Part shown: positions 1 through 6,258 of the stretch, one piece after another
How positions within the stretch are numbered: the stretch's first letter is position 1
How the letters are laid out: each line of letters starts with the position of its first letter
NCBI GenBank assembly: GCA_945882005.1
Contig: CAMCWG010000089.1
Span: forward strand, 1 to 9,894
DNA: 9,894 bases
Direction: 5' to 3'
DNA from: Bordetella parapertussis
GTDB taxonomy: Bacteria; Pseudomonadota; Gammaproteobacteria; Burkholderiales; Burkholderiaceae_B
Translations under genes and position numbers: made by a program
The notes under the pieces: generated by a model
Databases searched by the model: none
What the model was told of the DNA's origin: nothing
Seen by the model: the letters and a program-made list of their open reading frames with translations, nothing else

Positions 1-133
1 GCACCTCAAATGTCTTACTCACCGGCAACAGCGTTACTTCTGCCGGGTTACGCCCCACGCGCGCGCAGGCCAGCGCGATTCTGTTGCGGATCTCGGCGAT
101 TCTCTCGGCCATCGAATTGCTGCTATTTGTCAT
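1..133 (-). CDS. yggS: YggS/PLPBP-family PLP homeostasis protein, N-terminal part
   Basis: Reading the minus strand from the ATG at 133-131 gives 44 codons running off the left window edge, beginning MTNSSNSMAERIAEIRNRIA and continuing to LLPVSKTFEV. The pattern of an amphipathic first helix, then RVGRNPAEVTLLPVSKT, is the characteristic start of the YggS/PROSC family (fold-type III, alanine-racemase-like barrel). The family binds pyridoxal 5'-phosphate through the lysine of the VSKT motif, here Lys40, and buffers free PLP and amino-acid/keto-acid pools in the cytoplasm; no catalytic activity is firmly established. Only about a fifth of the usual ~230 residues is visible. The start is uncertain: Met1 and Met8 are both possible, and neither has a strong Shine-Dalgarno sequence. 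It is divergent from urtA and shares the 304-bp intergenic region with it. Confidence 0.85.
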   Translation of the reverse strand, partial: MTNSSNSMAERIAEIRNRIALACARVGRNPAEVTLLPVSKTFEV

Positions 134-182
134 AGGACTCAATGTGCTCATCTAGATATGCATCTTACGATATCACCACAAC

Positions 183-197
183 GCACTGCACTAGTGC
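183..197. promoter_or_regulatory. NtrC-like enhancer dyad 1 (upstream)
   Basis: The sequence is GCACT-N5-AGTGC, a perfect dyad that extends by one more base pair on each side (C at 182, G at 198). NtrC (GlnG) of Proteobacteria binds GCACC-N5-GGTGC-type dyads; this site keeps the arm spacing and the GCAC/GTGC core, with a symmetrical C-to-T change in each arm. Its centre, at about 190, is some 160 bp upstream of the predicted urtA transcription start, in the range used by sigma-54 enhancer-binding proteins. Identification as NtrC is an inference from consensus and from the urea-transport context. Confidence 0.55.
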
Positions 198-232
198 GTG
201 GAGGCACAAAAAAGATATGCCCACTCCTTCTG

Positions 233-247
233 GCACCACTTTGGCGC
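233..247. promoter_or_regulatory. NtrC-like enhancer dyad 2 (downstream)
   Basis: The sequence is GCACC-N5-GGCGC, matching the NtrC dyad GCACC-N5-GGTGC at nine of ten specified bases, with the flanking A at 248 also fitting. Its centre, at about 240, is 50 bp (close to five helical turns) from the centre of the other dyad and about 110 bp upstream of the predicted start, so two NtrC dimers could lie on the same DNA face and oligomerise. Confidence 0.6.
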
Positions 248-324
248 ACAAACTCGCTGACCAGGATGTCGTTAAGCATCGAGGAAACGGCTCGTGCCTC
301 TCGTGAAGCTTCGCATTTTAAAGC

Positions 325-340
325 TGGCACGGGTTTTGCT
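325..340 (+). promoter_or_regulatory. Sigma-54 (RpoN) -24/-12 promoter of the urt operon
   Basis: The sequence TGGCACGGGTTTTGCT matches the sigma-54 consensus TGGCACG-N4-TTGCW at every specified position. The invariant GG (326-327) and GC (338-339) are separated by exactly 10 bp. Transcription should start around 350-351, giving a leader of about 87 nt before the urtA start codon. Sigma-54 promoters require an ATP-hydrolysing activator bound upstream, and two NtrC-like dyads are present at suitable distances. Nitrogen-limitation control of urea uptake genes is well known in bacteria, so the context agrees. Confidence 0.88.
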
Positions 341-397
341 TGACTAGGCTCAGCATAGCCGCCTCTTCAACCAGGACGATATGCGGCCACCCCAGAA

Positions 398-412
398 GCC
401 GGCAAAACCGGC
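398..412 (+). promoter_or_regulatory. Small stem-loop in the urtA leader
   Basis: GCCGG and CCGGC (398-402 and 408-412) can pair around a CAAAA loop, 13 nt before the urtA Shine-Dalgarno sequence. No U-tract follows, so it is not an intrinsic terminator. It may simply stabilise the 5' end or influence ribosome access; no function can be assigned from sequence. Confidence 0.3.
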
Positions 413-437
413 GCGTTATTGACTCAGGAGTTTTGAA

Positions 438-1688
438 ATGAAACGCAGATTAGCTCTCAAACAACTTACCGCAGTCAGTCTATTCGCCATGTGCGGCGTC
501 ATGCCCCAAGTCTTTGCGCAGGAAACCATCAAAGTCGGTATCTTGCACTCTCTATCTGGAACGATGGCCATTTCAGAAACGTCGCTGAAAGACGTCGCTC
601 TAATGACGATCGAAGAAATCAACGCCAAAGGTGGCGTGATGGGCAAGAAACTTGAGCCCGTTATCGTCGACCCAGCATCAAACTGGCCTTTGTTTGCAGA
701 AAAAGCACGCGAACTGATCGCTCAAAACAAGGTGTCGGTTGTTTTTGGTTGCTGGACCTCGGTGTCACGCAAGTCGGTATTGCCAGTATTTAAAGAACTC
801 AACAGCCTGTTGTTCTACCCAGTTCAGTACGAGGGCGAAGAGCTCGAGAAAAACGTGTTTTACACTGGCGCTGCACCAAACCAGCAAGCTATTCCAGCGG
901 TTGAGTACCTGATGAGTGCCGACGGTGGCGGTGCCAAGCGCTTTGTCTTGTTAGGTACAGACTACGTCTACCCACGCACCACAAACAAAATTTTGCGTGC
1001 GTTCCTGAAGTCCAAAGGCGTGAAGGACAGCGATATTGATGAGGTATACACGCCCTTCGGCCATTCAGACTATCAAACCATTGTGGCGAACATCAAAAAG
1101 TTTTCCACAGGCGGTAAGACTGCCGTGATTTCGACGATCAATGGCGACTCGAACGTACCGTTCTACAAAGAACTCGGCAATGCCGGCCTGAAAGCCACTG
1201 ATGTGCCAGTTGTTGCTTTCTCGGTGGGTGAAGAAGAGCTTCGCGGCGTCGACACAAAGCCGCTCGTGGGCCACTTAGCAGCCTGGAACTACTTCCAGTC
1301 GATCAAGAACCCAGTGAACGCAGACTTTGTGGCTAAGTGGAAGGCATATGCCAAGGCCAAAAACCTGCCGAACAACGCAACTGCTGTGACAAACGACCCA
1401 ATGGAAGCAACTTATGTTGGCATCCATATGTGGAAGCAAGCCGTTGAGCAAGCCAAATCAACCGATACAGACAAAGTGATCGCTGCAATGGCCGGACAAA
1501 AATTCACAGCACCGGACGGTTTCACTATCGAGATGGACAAGACCAATCATCACCTGCATAAGCCAGTCTACATCGGCGAAATTCAGGCCGACGGTCAGTT
1601 CAGCGTAGTGTGGAAGAGCAAGGGCCCAATCCGCGCTCAGCCTTGGAGTCCCTTCATCGCTGGAAACGAAGGCAAGCAAGGCCTGTAA
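438..1688 (+). CDS. urtA: Urea ABC transporter, periplasmic substrate-binding protein UrtA
   Basis: This 416-residue protein binds urea in the periplasm and delivers it to the UrtBC permease. It starts with an export signal (basic MKRR, hydrophobic core about residues 10-22, likely cleavage after VFA at residue 27). The RRLALK stretch resembles a twin-arginine motif but lacks the usual aromatic residue, so Sec or Tat export cannot be decided. The mature part has the UrtA hallmarks HSLSGTMAISE (37-47), the DPASNWP segment (78-84) and GCWTSVSRK (104-112), within the type I periplasmic-binding fold of the branched-chain amino acid (HAAT) family. The length fits full-length UrtA. AGGAG lies 7 nt before the ATG, supporting this start. 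It is the first gene of the operon, behind a sigma-54 promoter. Close relatives bind short-chain amides, but these motifs favour urea. Confidence 0.95.
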   Translation: MKRRLALKQLTAVSLFAMCGVMPQVFAQETIKVGILHSLSGTMAISETSLKDVALMTIEEINAKGGVMGKKLEPVIVDPASNWPLFAEKARELIAQNKVSVVFGCWTSVSRKSVLPVFKELNSLLFYPVQYEGEELEKNVFYTGAAPNQQAIPAVEYLMSADGGGAKRFVLLGTDYVYPRTTNKILRAFLKSKGVKDSDIDEVYTPFGHSDYQTIVANIKKFSTGGKTAVISTINGDSNVPFYKELGNAGLKATDVPVVAFSVGEEELRGVDTKPLVGHLAAWNYFQSIKNPVNADFVAKWKAYAKAKNLPNNATAVTNDPMEATYVGIHMWKQAVEQAKSTDTDKVIAAMAGQKFTAPDGFTIEMDKTNHHLHKPVYIGEIQADGQFSVVWKSKGPIRAQPWSPFIAGNEGKQGL

Positions 1689-1713
1689 CTCCATATTATG
1701 AGACTGTCTCGAC

Positions 1714-3339
1714 ATGTTTTTGAATTTTCCTTTTTGGACAAGATGTTTGTTCGCGCTTTTGCTAGTGTTGCCGCTGCAGGCCGTATCCGCTGCAGAGTTA
1801 TTGGATCGGCAAGTACTAGCAGGGTTAGCGGGCGACAGCAACGACGAGAAGGTGACTTCCATCACAGCGCTCGGACAGCTCTCTACCCCAGCCGCAGCCA
1901 AAGTATTGGCTGCTCTGGGGGATGGCAACGTTCTGATTGCCTCTGACGGTACGGTATTACTCGCTGTCGGCAACAACCAAGTACTGAATCCAAGCACGGG
2001 TGCAACGTCTGCGGCTCCGCCAGACGCGCAGGCCTTCACACTTAACAACAGGCTAAGACGCGCCCTACAGTCTGCCCAAGCCAGCTCCGAACTGTTCTCA
2101 GCCGATCGCAACATCAGGCTTACCGCGGCCGCGCGCTTACAAAAAGAGGCCGATGCCTCACGCGCGCCAATGATTGAGCGCGCCCTCGAATCTGAAAAAG
2201 ATCCGCAAGTTAAACAGGCACTCGACACAGCACTTGCCAGCGCCACGATCAAGAGCGACGACCCCAAACTTCGACTCAAAGCGGTTGTCACTTTAGGCGA
2301 AAGTAAAAACGCTATTTTTAAATCGCAACTGCTTGCGATGGTGACGCCGGCCTCTGATGGTAAGTATGCGGAAAGCGAGCCGCAGGTGCGCGCTGCCGCA
2401 AAGACAGCTCTTGAAAAAATCGAGCGCCAAGAACTTATTGTTAGCTGGGTCGGAAACCTTTTCTTCGGCTTGAGCCTAGGCAGTGTGCTGCTGCTCGCAG
2501 CGCTTGGTCTGGCCATCACCTTCGGCTTGATGGGCGTCATCAATATGGCGCACGGCGAGCTCTTGATGATCGGTGCGTATGCAACCTACGTTGTTCAGGG
2601 TCTGTTTAAGCAATGGCTGCCTGGGTGGATCGACTGGTATGTTCTGGCTGCACTTCCTATTGCGTTTTTTGTCACAGCACTTGTTGGCATGGCGCTAGAG
2701 CGCACCGTTATTCGTTGGCTTTACGGTCGTCCACTTGAAACCCTTCTTGCCACTTGGGGCATCAGCCTCATGCTGATGCAAGGCGTCCGCAGCATTTTTG
2801 GTGCGCAGAACGTAGAGGTTGCAAACCCAAGCTGGATGAGCGGGGGCGTGACCTTATTCGGCAGCTTGACACTGAGCTATAACCGGATCGTCATCGTCGG
2901 CTTTGCACTGTGCGTCGTGATCGCCGTCTGGTTTGTGCTGAACTTCACGCGCTTGGGCTTATTTGTTCGGGCTATCACTCAAAATCGTCGGATGGCAGAT
3001 TGCGTGGGTGTGCCGACTGGACGCGTGGACATGCTGGCCTTCGGCTTAGGGTCGGGCATCGCAGGCCTCGCGGGGGTGGCGCTGTCACAGCTAGGAAACG
3101 TTGGGCCCGACCTGGGCCGCAGCTATATCGTTGATTCCTTCATGGTCGTCGTCCTCGGTGGCGTTGGGCAACTCGCGGGCACAGTCGTTGCGGCAATGGG
3201 ACTCGGCGCACTGAACAAAATCATTGAGCCCTTCTGGGGAGCCGTGATCGCAAAAATCGCCATCCTTCTATTTATTGTCCTGTTTGTGCAAAAGCGTCCG
3301 CAAGGTTTGTTCGCGCCAAAAGGCAGGAGCGCTGAATGA
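1714..3339 (+). CDS. urtB: Urea ABC transporter permease UrtB with long exported N-terminal domain
   Basis: This 541-residue protein is one of the two membrane subunits of the urea channel. Residues 1-26 form a signal-like segment ending LQAVSA. Residues about 27-240 are a soluble, alanine-rich helical region with HEAT-like units (for example DPQVKQALDTALAS at 163-176, DDPKLRLKAVVTLGES at 182-197, EPQVRAAAKTALEKIE at 222-237), predicted to be periplasmic. From about residue 245 the LivH-like permease domain begins, with GLMGVINMAHGELLMIGAY (271-289), a cytoplasmic coupling loop near RAITQNRRMADCVGVP (419-434) and LGGVGQLAGTVVAA (481-494). The extension is usual for proteobacterial UrtB but absent from LivH. 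The gene begins 25 nt after urtA without a good Shine-Dalgarno sequence. The ATG at 1714 is chosen because it gives a complete signal peptide; the ATG at 1698 is in another frame. It ends with an ATGA overlap into urtC. Confidence 0.93.
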   Translation: MFLNFPFWTRCLFALLLVLPLQAVSAAELLDRQVLAGLAGDSNDEKVTSITALGQLSTPAAAKVLAALGDGNVLIASDGTVLLAVGNNQVLNPSTGATSAAPPDAQAFTLNNRLRRALQSAQASSELFSADRNIRLTAAARLQKEADASRAPMIERALESEKDPQVKQALDTALASATIKSDDPKLRLKAVVTLGESKNAIFKSQLLAMVTPASDGKYAESEPQVRAAAKTALEKIERQELIVSWVGNLFFGLSLGSVLLLAALGLAITFGLMGVINMAHGELLMIGAYATYVVQGLFKQWLPGWIDWYVLAALPIAFFVTALVGMALERTVIRWLYGRPLETLLATWGISLMLMQGVRSIFGAQNVEVANPSWMSGGVTLFGSLTLSYNRIVIVGFALCVVIAVWFVLNFTRLGLFVRAITQNRRMADCVGVPTGRVDMLAFGLGSGIAGLAGVALSQLGNVGPDLGRSYIVDSFMVVVLGGVGQLAGTVVAAMGLGALNKIIEPFWGAVIAKIAILLFIVLFVQKRPQGLFAPKGRSAE

Positions 3340-4454
3340 GCATGACACCCATGACGGCAACGCCATACGCCTCCAACACGAACCTCTATTCCGCTAAAGC
3401 GTGGGGTGCCATCGCCCTAGTCGTAGCGATTTTCGCGGCACTCCCTGCCTTGAACCTCGCCTTTCCTGCCGGGCATTCCTTGCACGTCTCTGCGTTTGCA
3501 ATTGCACTGATCGGTAAATTCATTTGTTACGCCATGGCGGCGCTTGCCCTCGATTTAGTGTGGGGCTACACCGGTATTTTGTCGCTGGGACACGGCTTGT
3601 TCTTTGCCTTGGGTGGCTATGCGCATGGCATGTATCTGATGCGTGCAGCCAAACCCTCGCCAGAGATGGTGCCCGACTTTATGACCTTCTTGAGCTGGAA
3701 AACATATCCATGGTTCTGGTCTTTCACAGAACACTTCTGGTATGCGGCACTTCTCGTCGTGGTGGTGCCGGGCTTACTCGCCTTCTTATTCGGCTACTTC
3801 GCTTTTCGCTCGCGCATCAAGGGCGTCTATTTCTCAATCATCACACAAGCCCTGACCTTCGCTGCAATGCTCCTATTCTTTCGCAATGAGACAGGCTTCG
3901 GTGGCAACAACGGTTTCACCGACTTCAAAAAAATCCTAGGCTACGACATCACTTCTACCGATACACGCGCTGCCTTGTATTGGGTGAGTCTGGCGTGCTT
4001 GCTAGGCGCACTGATACTGAGTCGCGCCATCACGCAGTCCAAACTTGGTCGCGTGCTGACAGCGATTCGGGATTCCGAAGGCCGTCTGCGGTTTCTGGGC
4101 TATGAGCCGCTCGGCTTCAAACTATTTATCTGGACCTTCTCTGCGATGCTTTGTGCGGTGGCGGGTGCACTCTACGTTCCGCAAGTGGGAATTATTAATC
4201 CAGGTGAGATGTCGACAGAGAACTCCGTTGAGATGGTGATCTGGGTCGCGACTGGCGGACGCGGCACCCTGGTCGGCCCCATCATTGGTGCTGGTGCAAT
4301 CAACGGCCTCAAGACTTGGTTCACCAGCGTCTTCCCAGAATTTTGGCTCTACGCACTTGGCTTAATTTTTGTCTTGGTCACGCTCTTTCTTCCGCAAGGA
4401 CTGGTTGGTCTCGCGCGCCAAATTAGTCAGCGTGTGAGAGGAGAGAAGTCATGA
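3336..4454 (+). CDS. urtC: Urea ABC transporter permease UrtC
   Basis: This 372-residue inner-membrane protein is the LivM-like second permease subunit, pairing with UrtB. It has about eight or more hydrophobic segments, starting at residues 22-44 and 51-75. It carries the family motif GYTGILSLGHGLFFALGGYA (77-96), the UrtC-type NETGFGGNNG (184-193), a cytoplasmic loop GRVLTAIRDSEGRLRFLGY (238-256) that contacts the ATPases, and TGGRGTLVGPIIGA (306-319). The start overlaps the urtB stop as ATGA and is preceded by AGGAG at 3325-3329, indicating translational coupling. The length is normal for UrtC and there is no sign of damage. Confidence 0.94.
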   Translation: MSMTPMTATPYASNTNLYSAKAWGAIALVVAIFAALPALNLAFPAGHSLHVSAFAIALIGKFICYAMAALALDLVWGYTGILSLGHGLFFALGGYAHGMYLMRAAKPSPEMVPDFMTFLSWKTYPWFWSFTEHFWYAALLVVVVPGLLAFLFGYFAFRSRIKGVYFSIITQALTFAAMLLFFRNETGFGGNNGFTDFKKILGYDITSTDTRAALYWVSLACLLGALILSRAITQSKLGRVLTAIRDSEGRLRFLGYEPLGFKLFIWTFSAMLCAVAGALYVPQVGIINPGEMSTENSVEMVIWVATGGRGTLVGPIIGAGAINGLKTWFTSVFPEFWLYALGLIFVLVTLFLPQGLVGLARQISQRVRGEKS

Positions 4455-5296
4455 GCCTCGCATCCAACTCCCCTGTGATCGCCGAAGACGTTCATGGCTC
4501 GGGTGGCACCGCCTCTTATGGCCGTATCAAACCGACTGGCGTGGACACAACGCACGGTGCGATTCTGTATCTAGAGTCGATCAGCGTCGTCTTTGATGGC
4601 TTTCGCGCACTCAACGATTTATCACTCGATATTGGCGTTGGCGAATTGCGCTGCATTATCGGGCCAAACGGTGCCGGCAAGACAACCATGATGGATGTCA
4701 TCACCGGTAAAACCAAGCCCACGTCAGGCACCGCGTTTTTTGGTCAAAGTATTGATCTCACCAAAATGAACGAAGCGCAAATTGCGGACGCAGGGATTGG
4801 CCGAAAATTTCAACGTCCTACGGTTTTTGAACAGCACACCGTTTTTGAAAATCTCGAACTTGCGATGAAAACGAATAAGGATGTGCGATCAACTCTCTTT
4901 GCGCGCCTCAATAGCGCCCAACGCGACAACATCGCAGCCACGCTTGATTTGTTGCGGCTGAGTAGTGAAGCACGGCGCCCAGCTGGCTTGCTTTCGCACG
5001 GTCAAAAGCAGTGGCTTGAGATTGGCATGCTGCTGATGCAAGAACCCTTGCTCTTATTACTTGACGAGCCTGTTGCTGGCATGACCGATGCCGAAACCGA
5101 GCGAACCGGCGAACTACTGAACGATCTACGCGGCAAGCACTCGCTTGTTGTGGTCGAGCACGATATGGATTTTGTGAACCAGATTGCACAGGGCGGCAAA
5201 GTCACCGTGCTGTGTGAGGGATCCGTCTTGGCCGAAGGCACGATGGCACAAGTCCAAGCCGATGAAAGAGTCATTGAAGTGTATTTGGGACGCTAA
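4451..5296 (+). CDS. urtD: Urea ABC transporter ATP-binding protein UrtD
   Basis: This 281-residue cytoplasmic ATPase belongs to the LivG-like branch. It has Walker A GPNGAGKTT (71-79), Q-loop Gln121, signature LSHGQ (181-185), Walker B LLLLLD (200-205) with catalytic Glu206, and switch His237 in VVVEHD. LSHGQ followed by KQWLEIGMLL is typical of UrtD and separates it from LivG. About 37 residues precede the ABC fold. They are polar and glycine-rich, have no recognisable domain, and are supported by a strong Shine-Dalgarno sequence (GAGAGGAGA, 4436-4444) before the ATG; no downstream in-frame start would leave Walker A intact except much weaker non-ATG options. The start overlaps the urtC stop (ATGA). 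It would pair with UrtE to power the UrtBC channel. Confidence 0.94.
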   Translation: MSLASNSPVIAEDVHGSGGTASYGRIKPTGVDTTHGAILYLESISVVFDGFRALNDLSLDIGVGELRCIIGPNGAGKTTMMDVITGKTKPTSGTAFFGQSIDLTKMNEAQIADAGIGRKFQRPTVFEQHTVFENLELAMKTNKDVRSTLFARLNSAQRDNIAATLDLLRLSSEARRPAGLLSHGQKQWLEIGMLLMQEPLLLLLDEPVAGMTDAETERTGELLNDLRGKHSLVVVEHDMDFVNQIAQGGKVTVLCEGSVLAEGTMAQVQADERVIEVYLGR

Positions 5297-5298
5297 TT

Positions 5299-5997
5299 AT
5301 GTTGGACGTGCAAAAAGTCGATCAGTTCTACGGCAGCAGTCACACACTGCGCGGCATCTCGCTGACAGTCAAGCGCGGCGAATGCATGGCCTTGCTAGGA
5401 CGTAACGGCGTTGGCAAAACGACTCTGCTCAAATGTCTGATGGGCGTCCAATCGATTGCCTCGGGCTGCATTAGCTTTGAAGGCGCCGACATCAGCAAAC
5501 TCGCGCCACATGCCCGCGCAAAAATGGGAATGGCGTACGTGCCACAGGGCCGTGAAATCTTTGCTCGCCTCACGGTAGAGGAAAACATCTTGATGGGAAT
5601 GGCAACTAAGTCCAGCAGCGAAGCGCGCAATATACAAGAAGACATTTTTGAACTCTTCCCTGTTTTACGCACCATGCTCTCGCGGCGAGGCGGCGATTTG
5701 TCTGGCGGACAGCAGCAACAACTTGCCATCGCTCGCGCACTCGTCGCACAGCCCAAACTCATTATTTTTGATGAACCAACCGAGGGCATCCAGCCTTCCA
5801 TCATTAAAGACATTGGGCGGGTCATCAATTTGCTGCGCAATCGTGGCGACATCGCCATTTTGTTGTGTGAGCAATACTTCGACTTCGCACGCGAACTCGC
5901 CGACCGCTTCGTCGTACTCTCGCGCGGCGAAGTCGTCGCCACTGGCGACCGCTCAGAAATGGACAGCGAAGAAGTCAAACGCCACCTGTCGGTATGA
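5299..5997 (+). CDS. urtE: Urea ABC transporter ATP-binding protein UrtE
   Basis: This 232-residue ATPase is the LivF-like second nucleotide-binding subunit. Visible motifs are Walker A GRNGVGKTT (34-42), Q-loop Gln83 in YVPQGREIF, signature LSGGQ (134-138) followed by QQQLAIARAL, and Walker B LIIFD (154-158) with Glu159. The switch-loop position is Gln192 (CEQYFDFA) rather than His, which is normal for the LivF/UrtE branch (VEQ motif), so the heterodimer with UrtD probably has asymmetric ATP sites. The start is 2 nt after the urtD stop with only a weak GGGA upstream, suggesting translational coupling. It is the last gene of the operon; no urease gene follows, and the large palindromic element begins 29 bp downstream. 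Confidence 0.94.
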   Translation: MLDVQKVDQFYGSSHTLRGISLTVKRGECMALLGRNGVGKTTLLKCLMGVQSIASGCISFEGADISKLAPHARAKMGMAYVPQGREIFARLTVEENILMGMATKSSSEARNIQEDIFELFPVLRTMLSRRGGDLSGGQQQQLAIARALVAQPKLIIFDEPTEGIQPSIIKDIGRVINLLRNRGDIAILLCEQYFDFARELADRFVVLSRGEVVATGDRSEMDSEEVKRHLSV

Positions 5998-6020
5998 GCA
6001 GCGAGCCTGGCATATCGCCG

Positions 6021-6049
6021 CCGCCCGAGTTAGCCACTTTTTCGGGCGG
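6021..6049 (+). repeat. Local stem-loop at the left end of the palindrome
   Basis: CCGCCCGA (6021-6028) can pair with TCGGGCGG (6042-6049) around a 13-nt loop, 23 nt after the urtE stop. It uses flanking bases that are not part of the long inverted repeat, so it competes with the long fold. No U-tract follows (GTGTGCGG comes next), so it is a poor intrinsic terminator, though it could protect the urt mRNA 3' end. Confidence 0.4.
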
Positions 6050-6258
6050 TGTGCGGTGGGCTCGCCTCCGTGACTGGAGCGGGTGGGCTTTGCCCACTTC
6101 CCTCGCAACCCGCTAGCTGGCGCGTCAGCTCCGAACTCGGCCCTTAGGGCCTCAGACAGGCGGAGCTGACACTGCGCCATCTTTAGCGGGTGGCTCGGCT
6201 CGCTCCAAATGTCCCGGAGGCGAGCCCACCGCACACCGCCCGAAAAAGCGGCTAACTC
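6027..6258. repeat. 232-bp near-perfect palindromic intergenic element (MITE-like)
   Basis: The outer arms 6027-6074 and 6211-6258 are reverse complements at 46 of 48 positions (mismatches at 6036/6249 and 6071/6214). Complementarity then continues inward in steps: TGGAGCG 6075-6081 with 6201-6207, ACCCGCT 6108-6114 with 6185-6191, TGGCGC 6118-6123 with 6174-6179, GTCAGCTCCG 6124-6133 with 6161-6170, and GGCCC 6139-6143 with GGGCC 6147-6151 at the tip. The whole unit can fold into one long, interrupted hairpin. It lies between two plus-strand operons and contains no credible gene. Possible identities are a non-autonomous miniature transposable element, a REP/BIME-like dispersed repeat, or a structured 3' end of the urt mRNA. 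I see no clear target-site duplication at the edges. Confidence 0.9.
6083..6097. repeat. Hairpin present only in the left half of the palindrome
   Basis: GTGGGC-TTT-GCCCAC is a perfect 6-bp stem with a 3-nt loop. It sits in a segment of about 26 bp (6082-6107) whose counterpart on the right side (6192-6200) is only 9 bp and cannot form it. It therefore forms a side-branch off the long hairpin and breaks the symmetry of the element. Confidence 0.65.

Larger units (their letters stand above)
134..437. other. Divergent intergenic control region between yggS and urtA
   Basis: This 304-bp stretch has no convincing gene. It holds a sigma-54 promoter (325-340), two NtrC-like dyads (183-197, 233-247), an approximately 87-nt predicted urtA leader with a small hairpin (398-412) and the urtA ribosome-binding site (AGGAG, 426-430). 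A sigma-70-type promoter for yggS must also lie here on the minus strand. The best I can find is a weak TTGTGG/TATCTA pair (17-bp spacer) at roughly 158-186 read on the minus strand, which overlaps the upstream NtrC-like site; I do not annotate it separately. Confidence 0.75.

Noticed and set aside
148..343. Two opposing short open frames (about 60 codons each) upstream of urtA
   Set aside because: They overlap each other and the sigma-54/NtrC elements, and neither resembles a known protein.
1698..1946. Alternative start at 1698 for a gene after urtA
   Set aside because: It is in a different frame from urtB, lasts only 82 codons and encodes an Arg/Ser-rich product without features.
1458..2543. 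Long minus-strand open frame of 361 codons opposite urtA/urtB
   Set aside because: It lies wholly opposite two well-supported genes, its protein is Ser/Ala/Leu-rich with no recognisable domain, and it crosses the urtA-urtB junction. It is a shadow of plus-strand codon bias.
6021..6258. The palindrome as a classical intrinsic (possibly bidirectional) terminator
   Set aside because: No U-tract follows the stem on either strand; the T5/A5 runs lie inside the outer arms. A termination role by other means remains possible, so it is listed as a repeat only.
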